From contig JAQWDK010000001.1 of the NCBI GenBank assembly GCA_028705495.1, positions 95,228-159,227 on the forward strand: a stretch of DNA of 64,000 nt. Reading direction: 5' to 3'. Below the pieces are notes generated by a model. The model worked only from the letters and a program-made list of their open reading frames with translations, had not been told where the DNA came from and did not search any database. The stretch comes from Eubacteriales bacterium (lineage in GTDB: Bacteria > Bacillota > Clostridia > Oscillospirales > CAG-382). This document shows positions 50,416-59,544 of this stretch, in pieces. Within the stretch, counting starts at the first letter, position 1. Every line of letters starts with the position of its first letter. Position numbers and translations under genes: made by a program.

Positions 50416-50444
50416 TTTACAATTTAAAAAGTGTATTATATAAT
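50416..50444 (+). promoter_or_regulatory. Promoter of the GH84 gene
   Basis: TTTACA (50416-50421) and TATAAT (50439-50444) with a 17-bp spacer, 42 bases before ATG 50487. Confidence 0.65.
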
Positions 50445-50486
50445 AAATGCAATACCAAAACTTACGATTATTTCAAGGATGGGCAA

Positions 50487-53069
50487 ATGAAAAAAGCAAT
50501 ATTTATATTAACATTATTTTTACTACTCACTATTTTCTCTGCATGCAACAAATCTTCTATTGATGATTCAAGTACAACAAGCATAGCAGATGTTAATTGG
50601 CAAGAAACACAAGACAAAATTAAAATAACCCCGGCGGTGAAAGAAATGGACGACAAGATGAAAATCAGACAAATAGATTCCGTGTCTTTCAAAACAGACG
50701 ATACAACAAATGAAGTCGCACTGACTTTGTTGAAAAACGAGCTTAACAAAAACGGTATCTCAATAACCGACGATGCACAAACAAGCATCTATTTAGGATC
50801 ATCGAAGCCTGATTTACCCGATGGTGAAGGTTATTTTTTGGATACAACAACGCTCCAAATAACGCTTGCGGCAAAGTCAGCCTTCGGACAGTATTATGCA
50901 GTACAATCATTTAGTAAACTGCTTGACGGTAATACGCTAAGTGCGGCGGTGATAGCCGACTCCCCTGACTTTCCGATTCGCGGTGTTGTCGAGGGCTTTT
51001 ATGGTGTGCCATGGTCACACGAAGACAGACTGTCGATAATTCGCTTTCTTGGTGAAAACCGCATGAATACCTATCTTTACGCGCCAAAAGACGACGACAA
51101 AATAAGACTCCTTTGGAGAGAGCCTTATACCAATGATGAGCTAAATAATCTGCACGAGTTGAACAAAACCGCTAAAAATAATTCTGTACGCTTTGTTTTT
51201 TCGCTTTCCCCTGGAAACGACTTTGATTTTGGTGCTGGCTATGAAAAGGATTTTTCAACATTAGTAGAAAAATACAACGCTCTTTACGACTTAGGCGTTC
51301 GTGACTTTGCTTTGTTGCTCGACGACCTGCCTGTGCGAAATGCTCAGTCTGCTGCCAATCATGTCAGACTTGTCAACGACTTCAGACAGCGTTTTTATAG
51401 CGACAAAGACGACCTATCAGAGCTTATTTGTATTTTTGCAGAATACCTTGATTCTATTGTTACAGAAGAATACACAAACACTATTACAAATAACCTTAAC
51501 TCCGATGTTCTGGTTATGTGGACTGGTCCAACAATTGAAGTTAATTTGAATGCAGCTGGTTTTAACTTTGCGAACAAAGCTTACAATCGTAAAATGCTGG
51601 TTTGGTGGAACTACCCTGTCAACGACTACTGCGAGGGCAATCTGCTGGCAGATGCGGCAAAGGGTCTTTCGTTAAATCTAAAAACAGCAGTCAGCGGTTT
51701 ATTGTCCAACCCGATGAACCAAGCTGAAACCTCGAAAGCAGTGCTGATGACTTTATCCGAATATTTATGGAATGCGAAAGCATACAGACCGGTTACCAGC
51801 TATCCCGCTGCTATAAAGAAGCTGTTTCCGGAAGTCAGCGAGTCAGTGCACTATTTCTTTGAAAAAACCTTTGCTGCGGGTGTCAATAACAATACGGACT
51901 CGGTTATCTTCAAAAAACTGATTACTGATTTTAACGCTGAACTGGATAAGAATATTAAAAACGGAGATGCTGCAAATAAGCTTCGTTTTGAGTTCGAGAA
52001 GCTTAAAAGTGTTATTGTAGATATTAAGGACAACTGCAAAAACAAAAACTTTGTCGATGAAATAACGCCATGGCTTAATAAGGCTGACTTGACATCAGAC
52101 ATGGCACTCATATACTTGGATGTGCTAAATGCCAAAGATGAAGCCGCATATTGGGAATACTGTCGTCTGTTCTTTGAACTTAAACAAAAGTTTGAATCAA
52201 ATCCCGTTAATTTCAGTGAAAGAACCCTTGCACCATTTGTCATGGCAAATGCTCTCGAGGGATTAAGAACACTCCGCCCAGAAATTTTGTCATTAAAACA
52301 AAATGTCGTTACAACCAAGTTTACCGATATTGTAGGACAGCCGACTGTATCATCACCACTCCACTGGTATGATAAATACAATATTTCAAACATCCTCGAT
52401 GATAAAGATGATACATTTTATTGGTCAAACGCCGCTGCTGATAAAGGCTATTGGATAATGCTTGATTTAGGTAAGCCGCAGCATGTTTTTAACATCAGAT
52501 TAAAAGGCGGTGTTTCTCCATCAGGATCGGACTTTATCCAAAAAGGTCAGATGCAGTATTCTAACGACGGCATCGAGTGGTTTGACATTGGCGAGGTACA
52601 AACAAAAAGGAATGTAACCATTTTAGATCTGGATATAAACTGCCGTTATATTAGATATGTTGCGTTAGAAGATCAGGTATATTGGGTCTCTGTTTCTGAA
52701 TTTGCTGTCAACATCAGAACAACAAGCGATTTAGTTTCCGCAGATCCCGAGGGAGCATATGAATTTGAACAGCACAAGATCATTGATGGCGATTATTTCT
52801 CCTACTACAAGGCGCATAGAAAACCACAATCAGGCGAAAGAATGGTTGTATCTACTCCCGATATAAAATGCCAGAAAATCGACATACTGCAAAGTTCCAT
52901 AAACGGCGGGGAAGTCTATGCTTATATCGATGGTAAGGAAGTTCTCCTCGGTACGCTTGACAAATACCATAATAGTTTTTCGCTCGAAAAAGTTGCTTCA
53001 ATAGATAAGCTGATTTTAGTATGGAAAAGTGATACAATACCACAAATAAACGAAATATTGTTTAGATAA
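50487..53069 (+). CDS. GH84 beta-N-acetylglucosaminidase lipoprotein with discoidin domain
   Basis: An 860-residue surface lipoprotein (lipobox LTIFSAC). An N-terminal GH20b-like domain (about 55-150) precedes the GH84 catalytic barrel (from about 155): IRGVVEGFYGVPWSHEDRL, NTYLYAPKDDDK, VFSLSPGND and the catalytic pair in FALLLDDLPVR (about residue 277). GH84 enzymes remove N-acetylglucosamine from glycoproteins or hyaluronan. After a helical region, a discoidin/F5-8C-like carbohydrate-binding domain lies at about 640-750 (ISNILDDKDDTFYWS, YWIMLDLGKPQHVFNIRL). Its own promoter is at 50416. The SGNH gene is divergent, so both may act on glycans. Confidence 0.9.
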   Translation: MKKAIFILTLFLLLTIFSACNKSSIDDSSTTSIADVNWQETQDKIKITPAVKEMDDKMKIRQIDSVSFKTDDTTNEVALTLLKNELNKNGISITDDAQTSIYLGSSKPDLPDGEGYFLDTTTLQITLAAKSAFGQYYAVQSFSKLLDGNTLSAAVIADSPDFPIRGVVEGFYGVPWSHEDRLSIIRFLGENRMNTYLYAPKDDDKIRLLWREPYTNDELNNLHELNKTAKNNSVRFVFSLSPGNDFDFGAGYEKDFSTLVEKYNALYDLGVRDFALLLDDLPVRNAQSAANHVRLVNDFRQRFYSDKDDLSELICIFAEYLDSIVTEEYTNTITNNLNSDVLVMWTGPTIEVNLNAAGFNFANKAYNRKMLVWWNYPVNDYCEGNLLADAAKGLSLNLKTAVSGLLSNPMNQAETSKAVLMTLSEYLWNAKAYRPVTSYPAAIKKLFPEVSESVHYFFEKTFAAGVNNNTDSVIFKKLITDFNAELDKNIKNGDAANKLRFEFEKLKSVIVDIKDNCKNKNFVDEITPWLNKADLTSDMALIYLDVLNAKDEAAYWEYCRLFFELKQKFESNPVNFSERTLAPFVMANALEGLRTLRPEILSLKQNVVTTKFTDIVGQPTVSSPLHWYDKYNISNILDDKDDTFYWSNAAADKGYWIMLDLGKPQHVFNIRLKGGVSPSGSDFIQKGQMQYSNDGIEWFDIGEVQTKRNVTILDLDINCRYIRYVALEDQVYWVSVSEFAVNIRTTSDLVSADPEGAYEFEQHKIIDGDYFSYYKAHRKPQSGERMVVSTPDIKCQKIDILQSSINGGEVYAYIDGKEVLLGTLDKYHNSFSLEKVASIDKLILVWKSDTIPQINEILFR

Positions 53070-53124
53070 CAGGTTATCTGGTCATTTTGGTTATAACTGT
53101 AGGTTTAGCATGATTTATAATCAA

Positions 53125-53158
53125 AGGCGCTCTACGATGTAATTTTCGTAGAGCGCCT
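53125..53158. terminator. Bidirectional hairpin after the GH84 gene
   Basis: AGGCGCTCTACG (53125-53136) and CGTAGAGCGCCT (53147-53158) form a perfect 12-bp stem with a 10-base loop. Tails are only moderately T-rich (TACTTGTTTCG). It separates the GH84 gene from the small minus-strand ORF. Confidence 0.65.
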
Positions 53159-53229
53159 TACTTGTTTCGTTTTATGTGGTTATACAAGGTTTATTTTTCA
53201 CACAAGAATAAGTATGATCAGAAATAGTG

Positions 53230-53403
53230 TCAGCAACGCGATTCAAATTTTAGTGTAGACTCTTCGACTTTTACAACTCCGCTGTTATTATTTAAAAGAG
53301 GCTTACCGGCATCCAATAACATTTTTAAATGCTCAGCAACAACATTTACAAGTGAGTAGGTGCTGCTAAGCCCGTTAAACATAGTTAAAATTGCTACTTT
53401 CAT
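53230..53403 (-). pseudogene. Truncated glycosyltransferase-like ORF, 57 aa
   Basis: A short complete frame with GGAGGC eight bases before ATG 53403. It reads MKVAILTMFNGLSSTYSLVN, VVAEHLKMLLDAG, then departs (KPLLNNNSGVVKVEES) and stops. The first 33 residues resemble the opening strand and first helix of GT4 glycosyltransferases, which normally go on with GHEV and over 300 more residues. The downstream bases do not continue that family, so this looks like a gene remnant with a new C-terminus. The rest of the 53,070-53,620 gap shows only the hairpin at 53,125 and the arsR promoter. Confidence 0.45.
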
Positions 53404-53558
53404 CAACTATAGCCTCCATTTGTCAAAATAATAATCGCCTATTTTATTATATGACGGAAGAGACTGTTACTTTACTATCTGTTTATTTATACCGTTCGCC
53501 GAAGCTCTCTTGGTTTGCAGTGTAAGAGTGGTATATTTTATTATTTTGCAAATTTATA

Positions 53559-53613
53559 TTGACATTATTCGATTTGTCGCATATAATATATCATATCGAA
53601 GAATTTAGATATG
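53559..53613 (+). promoter_or_regulatory. Promoter and operator region of the arsenic operon
   Basis: TTGACA (53559-53564) and TATAAT (53582-53587), 17-bp spacer. Downstream CATATC (53592-53597) and GATATG (53608-53613) form a dyad; another pair, ATTCGAT before the -10 and ATCGAAGAAT after it, also flanks the start site. This fits autorepression by the ArsR at 53624. Confidence 0.75.
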
Positions 53614-53623
53614 AGGTGCCAAA

Positions 53624-53959
53624 ATGGACTACTACTTAGAATACACGAAAGTATTTAAAGCATTAGGAGATCCCAAGAGAGCAATGATTGTAGATATGCT
53701 TTCCTGTGGTGAACTTTGCGCATGCGACATTTTAGAAAAATTTGAAATGTCTCAATCGACTTTGTCTCATCATATGAAAATTCTGTGCGAGTGTGGGCTT
53801 GTTAAGGGACGCAACGAGGGCAAATGGACATACTACACATTAGTTGACGAAACTATTGGGAAAACAAAACAGTTCTTTTGCACCATAACAACCGATAAAG
53901 AGAATTGTATTTGCAGAGATAAAACAAATTGTTGCTGGAGGGGAAATGAAAATGAGTAA
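53624..53959 (+). CDS. arsR: ArsR arsenic-responsive repressor
   Basis: Represses the operon until arsenite binds. 111 aa, winged helix: VFKALGDPKRAMIVDMLSCG, then the metal-binding helix start ELCACDILEKF (Cys pair of the ELCVCDL type), recognition helix SQSTLSHHMKILCECG, wing GRNEGKWTYY. The C-terminus has additional cysteines (CTITTDKENCICRDKTNCCW). ATG 53624 follows GAGGTG. The stop overlaps the next gene by about 8 bases. It leads a six-gene arsenic operon. Confidence 0.95.
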   Translation: MDYYLEYTKVFKALGDPKRAMIVDMLSCGELCACDILEKFEMSQSTLSHHMKILCECGLVKGRNEGKWTYYTLVDETIGKTKQFFCTITTDKENCICRDKTNCCWRGNENE

Positions 53960-54458
53960 ATGTTGTTGCTCTTCTGAAAACTGTTGCAAGCCGCAGCCAA
54001 AAAAGTTAATAAATATAGATTTTCTATATCTAGACACAACTATTTGTGGGAGATGCCAAGATACGGAGAAGGCATTAGACGAAGCCGTTTCCAGCGTCAA
54101 AGTGGTGCTTAACGCAGCTGGTTATGAAGTAAAGGTGAACAAGCTAAACATCGCTACAAAAGAGTTGGCGATTCAAAACCAGTTTGTCAGTTCACCTACA
54201 ATCCGTGTTAATGGAAATGATATAGCTATTGAGCTCAGAGAGTCGCTTTGTGAGGATTGCGGAGAACTTTGTGGCGATGATGTTGACTGCCGTGTATGGG
54301 TATATAACGGTATCGAATACACAGTACCTCCAAAAGAACTGATTGTGGACGCAATTCTCAAGGAGGTTTATGGTGGGAAGTCAGTTGAAGAACCCGTCTC
54401 TCAATACAAACTGCCACACAATCTGGAAGTATATTTCAATGGTAAAGAATCATATTAA
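53952..54458 (+). CDS. DUF2703 thioredoxin-like protein of the arsenic operon
   Basis: Function not established; DUF2703 proteins occur in arsenic and mercury loci. 168 aa. MSKCCCSSENCCKPQPKK gives a Cys-rich head; the fold continues IDFLYLDTTICGRCQDTEKAL with a CxxC pair as in thioredoxin-like proteins, then VSSPTIRVNGNDI (cis-Pro region) and LCEDCGELCGDDVDC. The cysteines suggest arsenite or thiol exchange. ATG 53952 is ten bases after GGAGGGG; ATG 53946 is a closer alternative. It overlaps arsR. Confidence 0.75.
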   Translation: MSKCCCSSENCCKPQPKKLINIDFLYLDTTICGRCQDTEKALDEAVSSVKVVLNAAGYEVKVNKLNIATKELAIQNQFVSSPTIRVNGNDIAIELRESLCEDCGELCGDDVDCRVWVYNGIEYTVPPKELIVDAILKEVYGGKSVEEPVSQYKLPHNLEVYFNGKESY

Positions 54459-54472
54459 AATGGAGGACTTTT

Positions 54473-56119
54473 ATGCGGATTATAATTATAGGTGCTGTAG
54501 CTGCGGGAACCTCCGCTGCTGCGAAAGCAAGAAGAAACAGCGAAGAAGCGGAAATTACCATTTATGAAAAAGACAATTTCATCTCCTATTCTGGTTGTGG
54601 TATGCCATATTATATCGGAGGTGAGGTTGAAAGCATCGATGATTTGACTCCACGAGACCCTGATTTCTTTAAAAGTAAATACAATGTTGATGTTTTTATT
54701 TTACACGAAGTACTCGCTATCTCCCCCGATGAAAAAAGCGTAACAGTAAAGAATCTAACTTCGGGAGAAGTATTCATCGATTATTTTGACAAGCTTGTGA
54801 TTGCAACCGGAGCCAGAGCAACTATACCTCCGATTAAGGGCGCGGAAGCAAAGCATGTATTTACCTTGCGCAATATCAACGATATGAACCTAATCAAGGG
54901 CTTCATTGATACAAATAAACCAAAAACTGCGGCTATTATCGGAACCGGATTCATCGGTCTTGAGATGTGCGAAAACCTTAAGGTATTAGGTATAGATGTC
55001 ACACTTGTTGAAAAGCTACCGCAGGTTACCCCGGGACTCGACAGTGATATGGCAATCTATGTGCAAGACCATATTGAAAGGAATGGTGTTAACGTAGTGA
55101 CGGGCGTTTCTGCTTCTAAAATAACAAAAAGCACTGTAGTTTTATCAGATGGTAAAGAAATTAACGCAGATATGGTTCTTATGTCCACCGGAGTTCGCCC
55201 AAACACAGAGCTGGCAGTAACCGCAGGAATAGAACTTGGTGTCGCAGGTGCCATCCGTGTCAATACAAAGATGCAAACCAATTTACCGGACATTTATGCT
55301 TGCGGAGATTGTGCTGAGCAGTTTCATATTGTGACAGGAAAACCTATATACCGTCCTTTGGGTTCAACCGCTAATAAAACTGGTAGGATCGCTGGTGACA
55401 GCATGACCGGCGGTGACTTGGCATTCAGAGGTGTTCTTGGCACGGGCATATTCAAGATTTTCGATATGGCTGTAGGACAGACCGGACTTTCCGAACGCGA
55501 AGCAAAAGATCAAGGGTATGATGTTGCTGTAAGTCATAACATAAAACCGAATAAACCGGGCTATATGGGTGGCAAAGAAATGATTATTAAGGGGATTGCC
55601 GACAAGACTGATGGCAGGATGCTCGGTGTCCAAATTGTCGGATATGAAGGTGTTGATAAACGACTTGATGTCTTTGTAACAGCAATTACCTTTAAAGCAA
55701 AAGCGGAGGATTTGTTTCACCTCGACCTTGCCTATGCTCCGCCATTTTCAACCACCAAAGACCCGGTTATGTATTCCGGCATGATACTTGATAATGCCAT
55801 CAACAGGGGCAGACAACTGATAACGGCGCAGGAGCTAGATACACTGATGCAGTCGGGTGAGAATTACAATTTAATTGACGCGCGAGCAGTAACTCAATAT
55901 GAAAAAGAACATATTGAGACGGCACAAAGTATCCCGCATGCAAAACTTAGGAATGCTTCTGAAACATTAGACAAGAAAACAGTTGCGATTACCTATTGTA
56001 ATAAAGGCATTACAGGCAATGCAGCTCAAAACATTTTACTAAACAAAGGGTTTAAAAAAGTATTTAACATTTCTGGTGGATATAAGCAATACAAAATAAA
56101 TCCATACAGAAACCAATAA
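54473..56119 (+). CDS. CoA-disulfide-reductase-like flavoprotein with C-terminal rhodanese
   Basis: A 548-residue FAD/NAD(P)H oxidoreductase of the CoA-disulfide reductase/NADH-dependent persulfide reductase type. FAD-binding motif IIIIGAVAAGTSAAAK at the start; redox Cys in SYSGCGMPYY (about residue 43); NAD-binding AAIIGTGFIGLEMCENL (about 155); IYACGDCAEQ (about 275); dimerisation domain to about 450. The C-terminal rhodanese domain (YNLIDARAVTQYEKEHIETA) has an active-site loop with Cys (YCNKGITG). Its place in the arsenic operon suggests a role in thiol or persulfide handling linked to arsenic detoxification; that is inference. ATG 54473 follows GGAGGACTTTT. Confidence 0.85.
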   Translation: MRIIIIGAVAAGTSAAAKARRNSEEAEITIYEKDNFISYSGCGMPYYIGGEVESIDDLTPRDPDFFKSKYNVDVFILHEVLAISPDEKSVTVKNLTSGEVFIDYFDKLVIATGARATIPPIKGAEAKHVFTLRNINDMNLIKGFIDTNKPKTAAIIGTGFIGLEMCENLKVLGIDVTLVEKLPQVTPGLDSDMAIYVQDHIERNGVNVVTGVSASKITKSTVVLSDGKEINADMVLMSTGVRPNTELAVTAGIELGVAGAIRVNTKMQTNLPDIYACGDCAEQFHIVTGKPIYRPLGSTANKTGRIAGDSMTGGDLAFRGVLGTGIFKIFDMAVGQTGLSEREAKDQGYDVAVSHNIKPNKPGYMGGKEMIIKGIADKTDGRMLGVQIVGYEGVDKRLDVFVTAITFKAKAEDLFHLDLAYAPPFSTTKDPVMYSGMILDNAINRGRQLITAQELDTLMQSGENYNLIDARAVTQYEKEHIETAQSIPHAKLRNASETLDKKTVAITYCNKGITGNAAQNILLNKGFKKVFNISGGYKQYKINPYRNQ

Positions 56120-56134
56120 TTTTGAGGTGAACTT

Positions 56135-57214
56135 ATGAGTAAAGAAAAAACACAAGGCATTAGTTTTTTTGAGAAATACCTTACTTTTTGGGTGCTTCTC
56201 TGTATGGCGGCAGGGATTTTAATCGGTAGATTTTTACCAGGGATTCGTTCGGGCTTAGAAAGTATGAAAATAGCCGATCAAAATATTCCGCTTGCAATTC
56301 TAATGTGGATTATGATTTATCCAATGATGTTGAAAGTTGATTTTAAGTCTGTAAAAAACGTAGGAAAGCAACCACAAGGTGTTATTATTTCTACCCTTGC
56401 AAGCTGGGGAATTAAGCCCTTTTTGATGTTTGGATTGGCTACGGTATTTTTTCAGTATATATTTAGTTCCATCATCCCGGTAAATATAGCTACAGATTTT
56501 GTAACAGGAGCTGTATTGTTAGGAGCAGCACCTTGTACCGCGATGGTGTTTGTTTGGAGTACATTGACAAAAGGCAATCCCGCACAAACGCTTGTACAGG
56601 TTTCTATAAATGATTTGCTTATTTTAGTACTATTTGTCCCGATTGTCCAGTTGTTGCTCGGTATTAATAATGTAGCACTTCCTACAGAAACGCTCGTCAT
56701 GTCTATTGTATTATTTGTTGTGATACCTCTTGCCGCCGGTGTGCTATCTCGAATTATAATAACAAAACATAAGGGCGAAGAATATTTCGACAAAAAATTC
56801 GTAAATAAGTTTGATGGTGTGACAACAGTAGGTTTACTTTTCACCCTTATTATCATCTTTATATTTCAAGGAGATATAATTGTTGAGCATCCTCTTTACG
56901 TGCTGTTAATTGCTGTGCCTCTCGTTCTTCAAAACATAATATCTTTTTCAATGACTTATTTCGTAAGTAGAGTGGCAAAGTTACCACGAGACATTGCAGC
57001 ACCCGCTTCCTTGATTGCGGCTTCTGACTTCTTTGAGCTGTCAGTAGCAGTTGCAATTGCACTTTTTGGTGTGGACTCACCTGTGGTTCTTGTGTGTACT
57101 GTCGGAGTATTAACCGAGGTTCCAGTAATGCTTTTGCTTGTCAAGTTTGTAAATAAAACAAAACACTGGTTTCCTCCAGCAACATCTGAATATAAGTTAC
57201 TTAATCAATTATAA
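56135..57214 (+). CDS. acr3: Acr3 arsenite efflux permease
   Basis: Ten-segment arsenite exporter, 359 aa. The conserved Cys lies in LLGAAPCTAMVFVWSTL (about residue 133), essential in the family; other typical parts are IPLAILMWIMIYPMMLKVDF and RDIAAPASLIAASDFFELSVAVAI. With ArsA present it may work as an ATP-driven pump. It lies 15 bases after the flavoprotein gene and 13 bases before arsD. ATG 56135 follows GAGGTGAACTT. Confidence 0.95.
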   Translation: MSKEKTQGISFFEKYLTFWVLLCMAAGILIGRFLPGIRSGLESMKIADQNIPLAILMWIMIYPMMLKVDFKSVKNVGKQPQGVIISTLASWGIKPFLMFGLATVFFQYIFSSIIPVNIATDFVTGAVLLGAAPCTAMVFVWSTLTKGNPAQTLVQVSINDLLILVLFVPIVQLLLGINNVALPTETLVMSIVLFVVIPLAAGVLSRIIITKHKGEEYFDKKFVNKFDGVTTVGLLFTLIIIFIFQGDIIVEHPLYVLLIAVPLVLQNIISFSMTYFVSRVAKLPRDIAAPASLIAASDFFELSVAVAIALFGVDSPVVLVCTVGVLTEVPVMLLLVKFVNKTKHWFPPATSEYKLLNQL

Positions 57215-57227
57215 AGGAGTTTTAACT

Positions 57228-57611
57228 ATGAAAAGAATGAAAATATATGAACCTGCTATGTGCTGCCCTACAGGAATTTGCGGTGTGGGCGTAGACCCTG
57301 AACTGTTACGTGTTTCTACAGTTATCGAAACATTAAAAAAGAATGGTACAATTGTTGAACGCTTCAACCTCAACAGCGCACCTGCGGAGTTTATAAGGGA
57401 CAAAACCATTAATGTCTATATAAACGAAAAAGGAACAGATGGTTTACCCGTTGTAATGGTTGATGGTGCAATTGTCATCGCAGGCAGATACCCCACTAAC
57501 GAAGAATTCACGAAGTTTCTAAACATTCCTGAAGACGTACTGAAGCCTGTAACAACGAAGACGATAAAAAAGAAATCCGGTGGTTGTGGATGCAAGGGCG
57601 GTTGTTGTTAA
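57228..57611 (+). CDS. arsD: ArsD arsenic metallochaperone
   Basis: Hands arsenite to ArsA. 127 aa. Cys pair MCCPTGICG (Cys 12, 13 and 18) at the N-terminus is the chaperone site; VVMVDGAIVIAGRYPT is typical ArsD; the C-terminus ends in Cys repeats (GGCGCKGGCC). ATG 57228 follows AGGAGTTTTAACT. One base separates its stop from the arsA start. Confidence 0.95.
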   Translation: MKRMKIYEPAMCCPTGICGVGVDPELLRVSTVIETLKKNGTIVERFNLNSAPAEFIRDKTINVYINEKGTDGLPVVMVDGAIVIAGRYPTNEEFTKFLNIPEDVLKPVTTKTIKKKSGGCGCKGGCC

Positions 57612-57612
57612 G

Positions 57613-59349
57613 ATGAATTTATTTAACCCGCAAAAAATAAAATTGACAAAATACCTGTTTTATACCGGTAAGGGTGGTGTTGGAAAAACCAGTATAGCTT
57701 GTGCCACTGCCGTATCTCTTGCCGACACTGGGAAAAAAGTGTTGCTCATCAGCACGGACCCTGCTTCCAATTTGCAGGATGTCTTTTCGATGGAACTAAC
57801 CAACAAGGGAACTCCCATCCCCGATGTGCCTAATTTAGTAGTTGCAAACTTAGACCCTATACAAGCCGCCGCTGAGTACCGTGAAAGCGTGATTGGACCT
57901 TACCGTGATAAACTACCCGCCTCCGTCATTACGAACATGGAAGAACAGCTCTCCGGCTCATGCACTGTAGAAATCGCAGCATTCAATGAGTTTTCTAATT
58001 TTATAACAGACGGTAAGATTCAACAAGAATATGATCATATTGTTTTTGATACCGCTCCTACTGGTCATACCCTACGAATGCTTCAGCTTCCATCCGCATG
58101 GAGCAATTTTATCAGTGAAAGCACTCACGGCGCTTCTTGCCTCAGTCAGCTTTCCGGTCTAGAAAGCAAGAAAGCTATTTACAAACAAGCAGTGGATACA
58201 TTGTCAGATGGCGACTTAACCACTCTTATTCTTGTTACTCGTCCTGAAACAACACCATTCGGTGAAGCAAAGAGGGCTTCCGGCGAACTATCTGCGTTGG
58301 GTATCAACAATCAAATGCTGGTCATCAATGGTATATTGATGGAACATACGGATGCATTATCCTCAAGCCTTTACGAAAAACAACAAGCTGCGATTACGAC
58401 TATGCCAAAGAGCTTAAAAGGATTCGAAACCTATATGGTGCCTTTGCGCTCTTACAACGTTACCGGTTTAGAAAATGTACGTGCTTTACTGAGTAGCGAC
58501 CGGGTGACCTCCTTCACTCAAAAGCTGAACACTACCAATATCCCTACGCTGAACGATGTTATAGACGAATTGGCAGCTGGGAGTAAGCGTGTGATATTTA
58601 CAATGGGAAAAGGTGGAGTAGGCAAGACCACCGTTGCGGCCGCTATTGCACTTGGTCTTTCGAATCGAGGGAAGAAAGTACACCTTACAACTACTGATCC
58701 TGCTGCACACCTGAAGCTTGTGCTGGATGAAACTAACGGTATATCCATGAGCCATATTGACGAAGCTCAGGAACTTGAAAAGTATCGGTCCGAAGTGCTA
58801 TCAAAAGCTCGAGCAGCCGGTATGAGCGAAGAGGATATTGCTTACGTCGAGGAGGATCTTCGTTCCCCCTGCACACAGGAGATTGCTGTATTCCGGGCTT
58901 TCGCTGAGATTGTGGAAAAAGCTGATGACCAGGTAGTTGTTATCGACACCGCACCAACAGGTCACACCTTGCTACTGTTGGAATCAACCCAGAGTTATAA
59001 TCACGAAATACAGCGTACCAAAGGTGAAATACCCGAAACAGTGGCGCGACTGTTGCCACGGCTAAAATCCGAGGAAACGGAAGTAATTATCGTGACACTA
59101 CCAGAAGCAACACCCGTTTATGAAGCGATGCGTCTGGAGAAAGATTTAAAACGAGCAGGTATTGCAGCAAAATGGTGGGTAATCAATCAATCACTTTACT
59201 GTGCGAATACTACCAATTCCATGTTAGCTGCAAAAGCAGCTGGTGAAGTAGAATGGCTAAACCGAATCGACGAACACTCGAAGGGAAAATTCGCCTTGAT
59301 TACATGGCATGCTGAGGAAATTAAGGGCGAGCGTCTTTTGGATTTATAA
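57613..59349 (+). CDS. arsA: ArsA arsenite-stimulated ATPase
   Basis: Soluble pump ATPase that partners with Acr3. 578 aa in two homologous halves. First P-loop TGKGGVGKTSIACATA (about residue 20), second MGKGGVGKTTVAAAIA (about 332). Each half has the switch region DTAPTGHTLR or DTAPTGHTLLL, and SGSCTVEIAAF/LRSPCTQEIAVF hold the Cys residues of the metal site. ATG 57613 is used; a frame back to 57580 overlaps arsD. A strong terminator follows at 59386. Confidence 0.95.
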   Translation: MNLFNPQKIKLTKYLFYTGKGGVGKTSIACATAVSLADTGKKVLLISTDPASNLQDVFSMELTNKGTPIPDVPNLVVANLDPIQAAAEYRESVIGPYRDKLPASVITNMEEQLSGSCTVEIAAFNEFSNFITDGKIQQEYDHIVFDTAPTGHTLRMLQLPSAWSNFISESTHGASCLSQLSGLESKKAIYKQAVDTLSDGDLTTLILVTRPETTPFGEAKRASGELSALGINNQMLVINGILMEHTDALSSSLYEKQQAAITTMPKSLKGFETYMVPLRSYNVTGLENVRALLSSDRVTSFTQKLNTTNIPTLNDVIDELAAGSKRVIFTMGKGGVGKTTVAAAIALGLSNRGKKVHLTTTDPAAHLKLVLDETNGISMSHIDEAQELEKYRSEVLSKARAAGMSEEDIAYVEEDLRSPCTQEIAVFRAFAEIVEKADDQVVVIDTAPTGHTLLLLESTQSYNHEIQRTKGEIPETVARLLPRLKSEETEVIIVTLPEATPVYEAMRLEKDLKRAGIAAKWWVINQSLYCANTTNSMLAAKAAGEVEWLNRIDEHSKGKFALITWHAEEIKGERLLDL

Positions 59350-59385
59350 TTAAAATACTTTAACCCAATATCAAAAAAAATACAG

Positions 59386-59424
59386 CCAACCGCTTGATTT
59401 TAACTTCAAGCGGTTGGTTTTTTA
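59386..59424 (+). terminator. Terminator of the arsenic operon
   Basis: CCAACCGCTTGA (59386-59397) pairs with TCAAGCGGTTGG (59406-59417) over 12 bp without mismatch, followed by TTTTTTTA. Confidence 0.9.
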
Positions 59425-59438
59425 TCTTTCAATCTCTC

Positions 59439-59503
59439 GAAGTTTGTTTCTTTCGTTCCGAATGATGGAACGAATCGTAAAGGACGCGACCGAAACAAAC
59501 TTC
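59439..59503. other. Nested inverted-repeat element in the gap before the PAS gene
   Basis: Outer arms GAAGTTTGTTTC (59439-59450) and GAAACAAACTTC (59492-59503) are exact over 12 bp. Inside, TTCGTTCC (59452-59459) and GGAACGAA (59467-59474) form a second exact 8-bp hairpin; 17 bases (TCGTAAAGGACGCGACC) lie between inner hairpin and closing arm. A run of eight A follows, which would be a T run on the minus strand. It could be a structured RNA, a reverse-oriented terminator or a tiny mobile repeat. Otherwise the 59,350-59,655 gap holds only the terminator and the promoter. Confidence 0.55.
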
Positions 59504-59544
59504 AAAAAAAATTATAAATGGTGGTCAGAGTTATGCAACAATTG

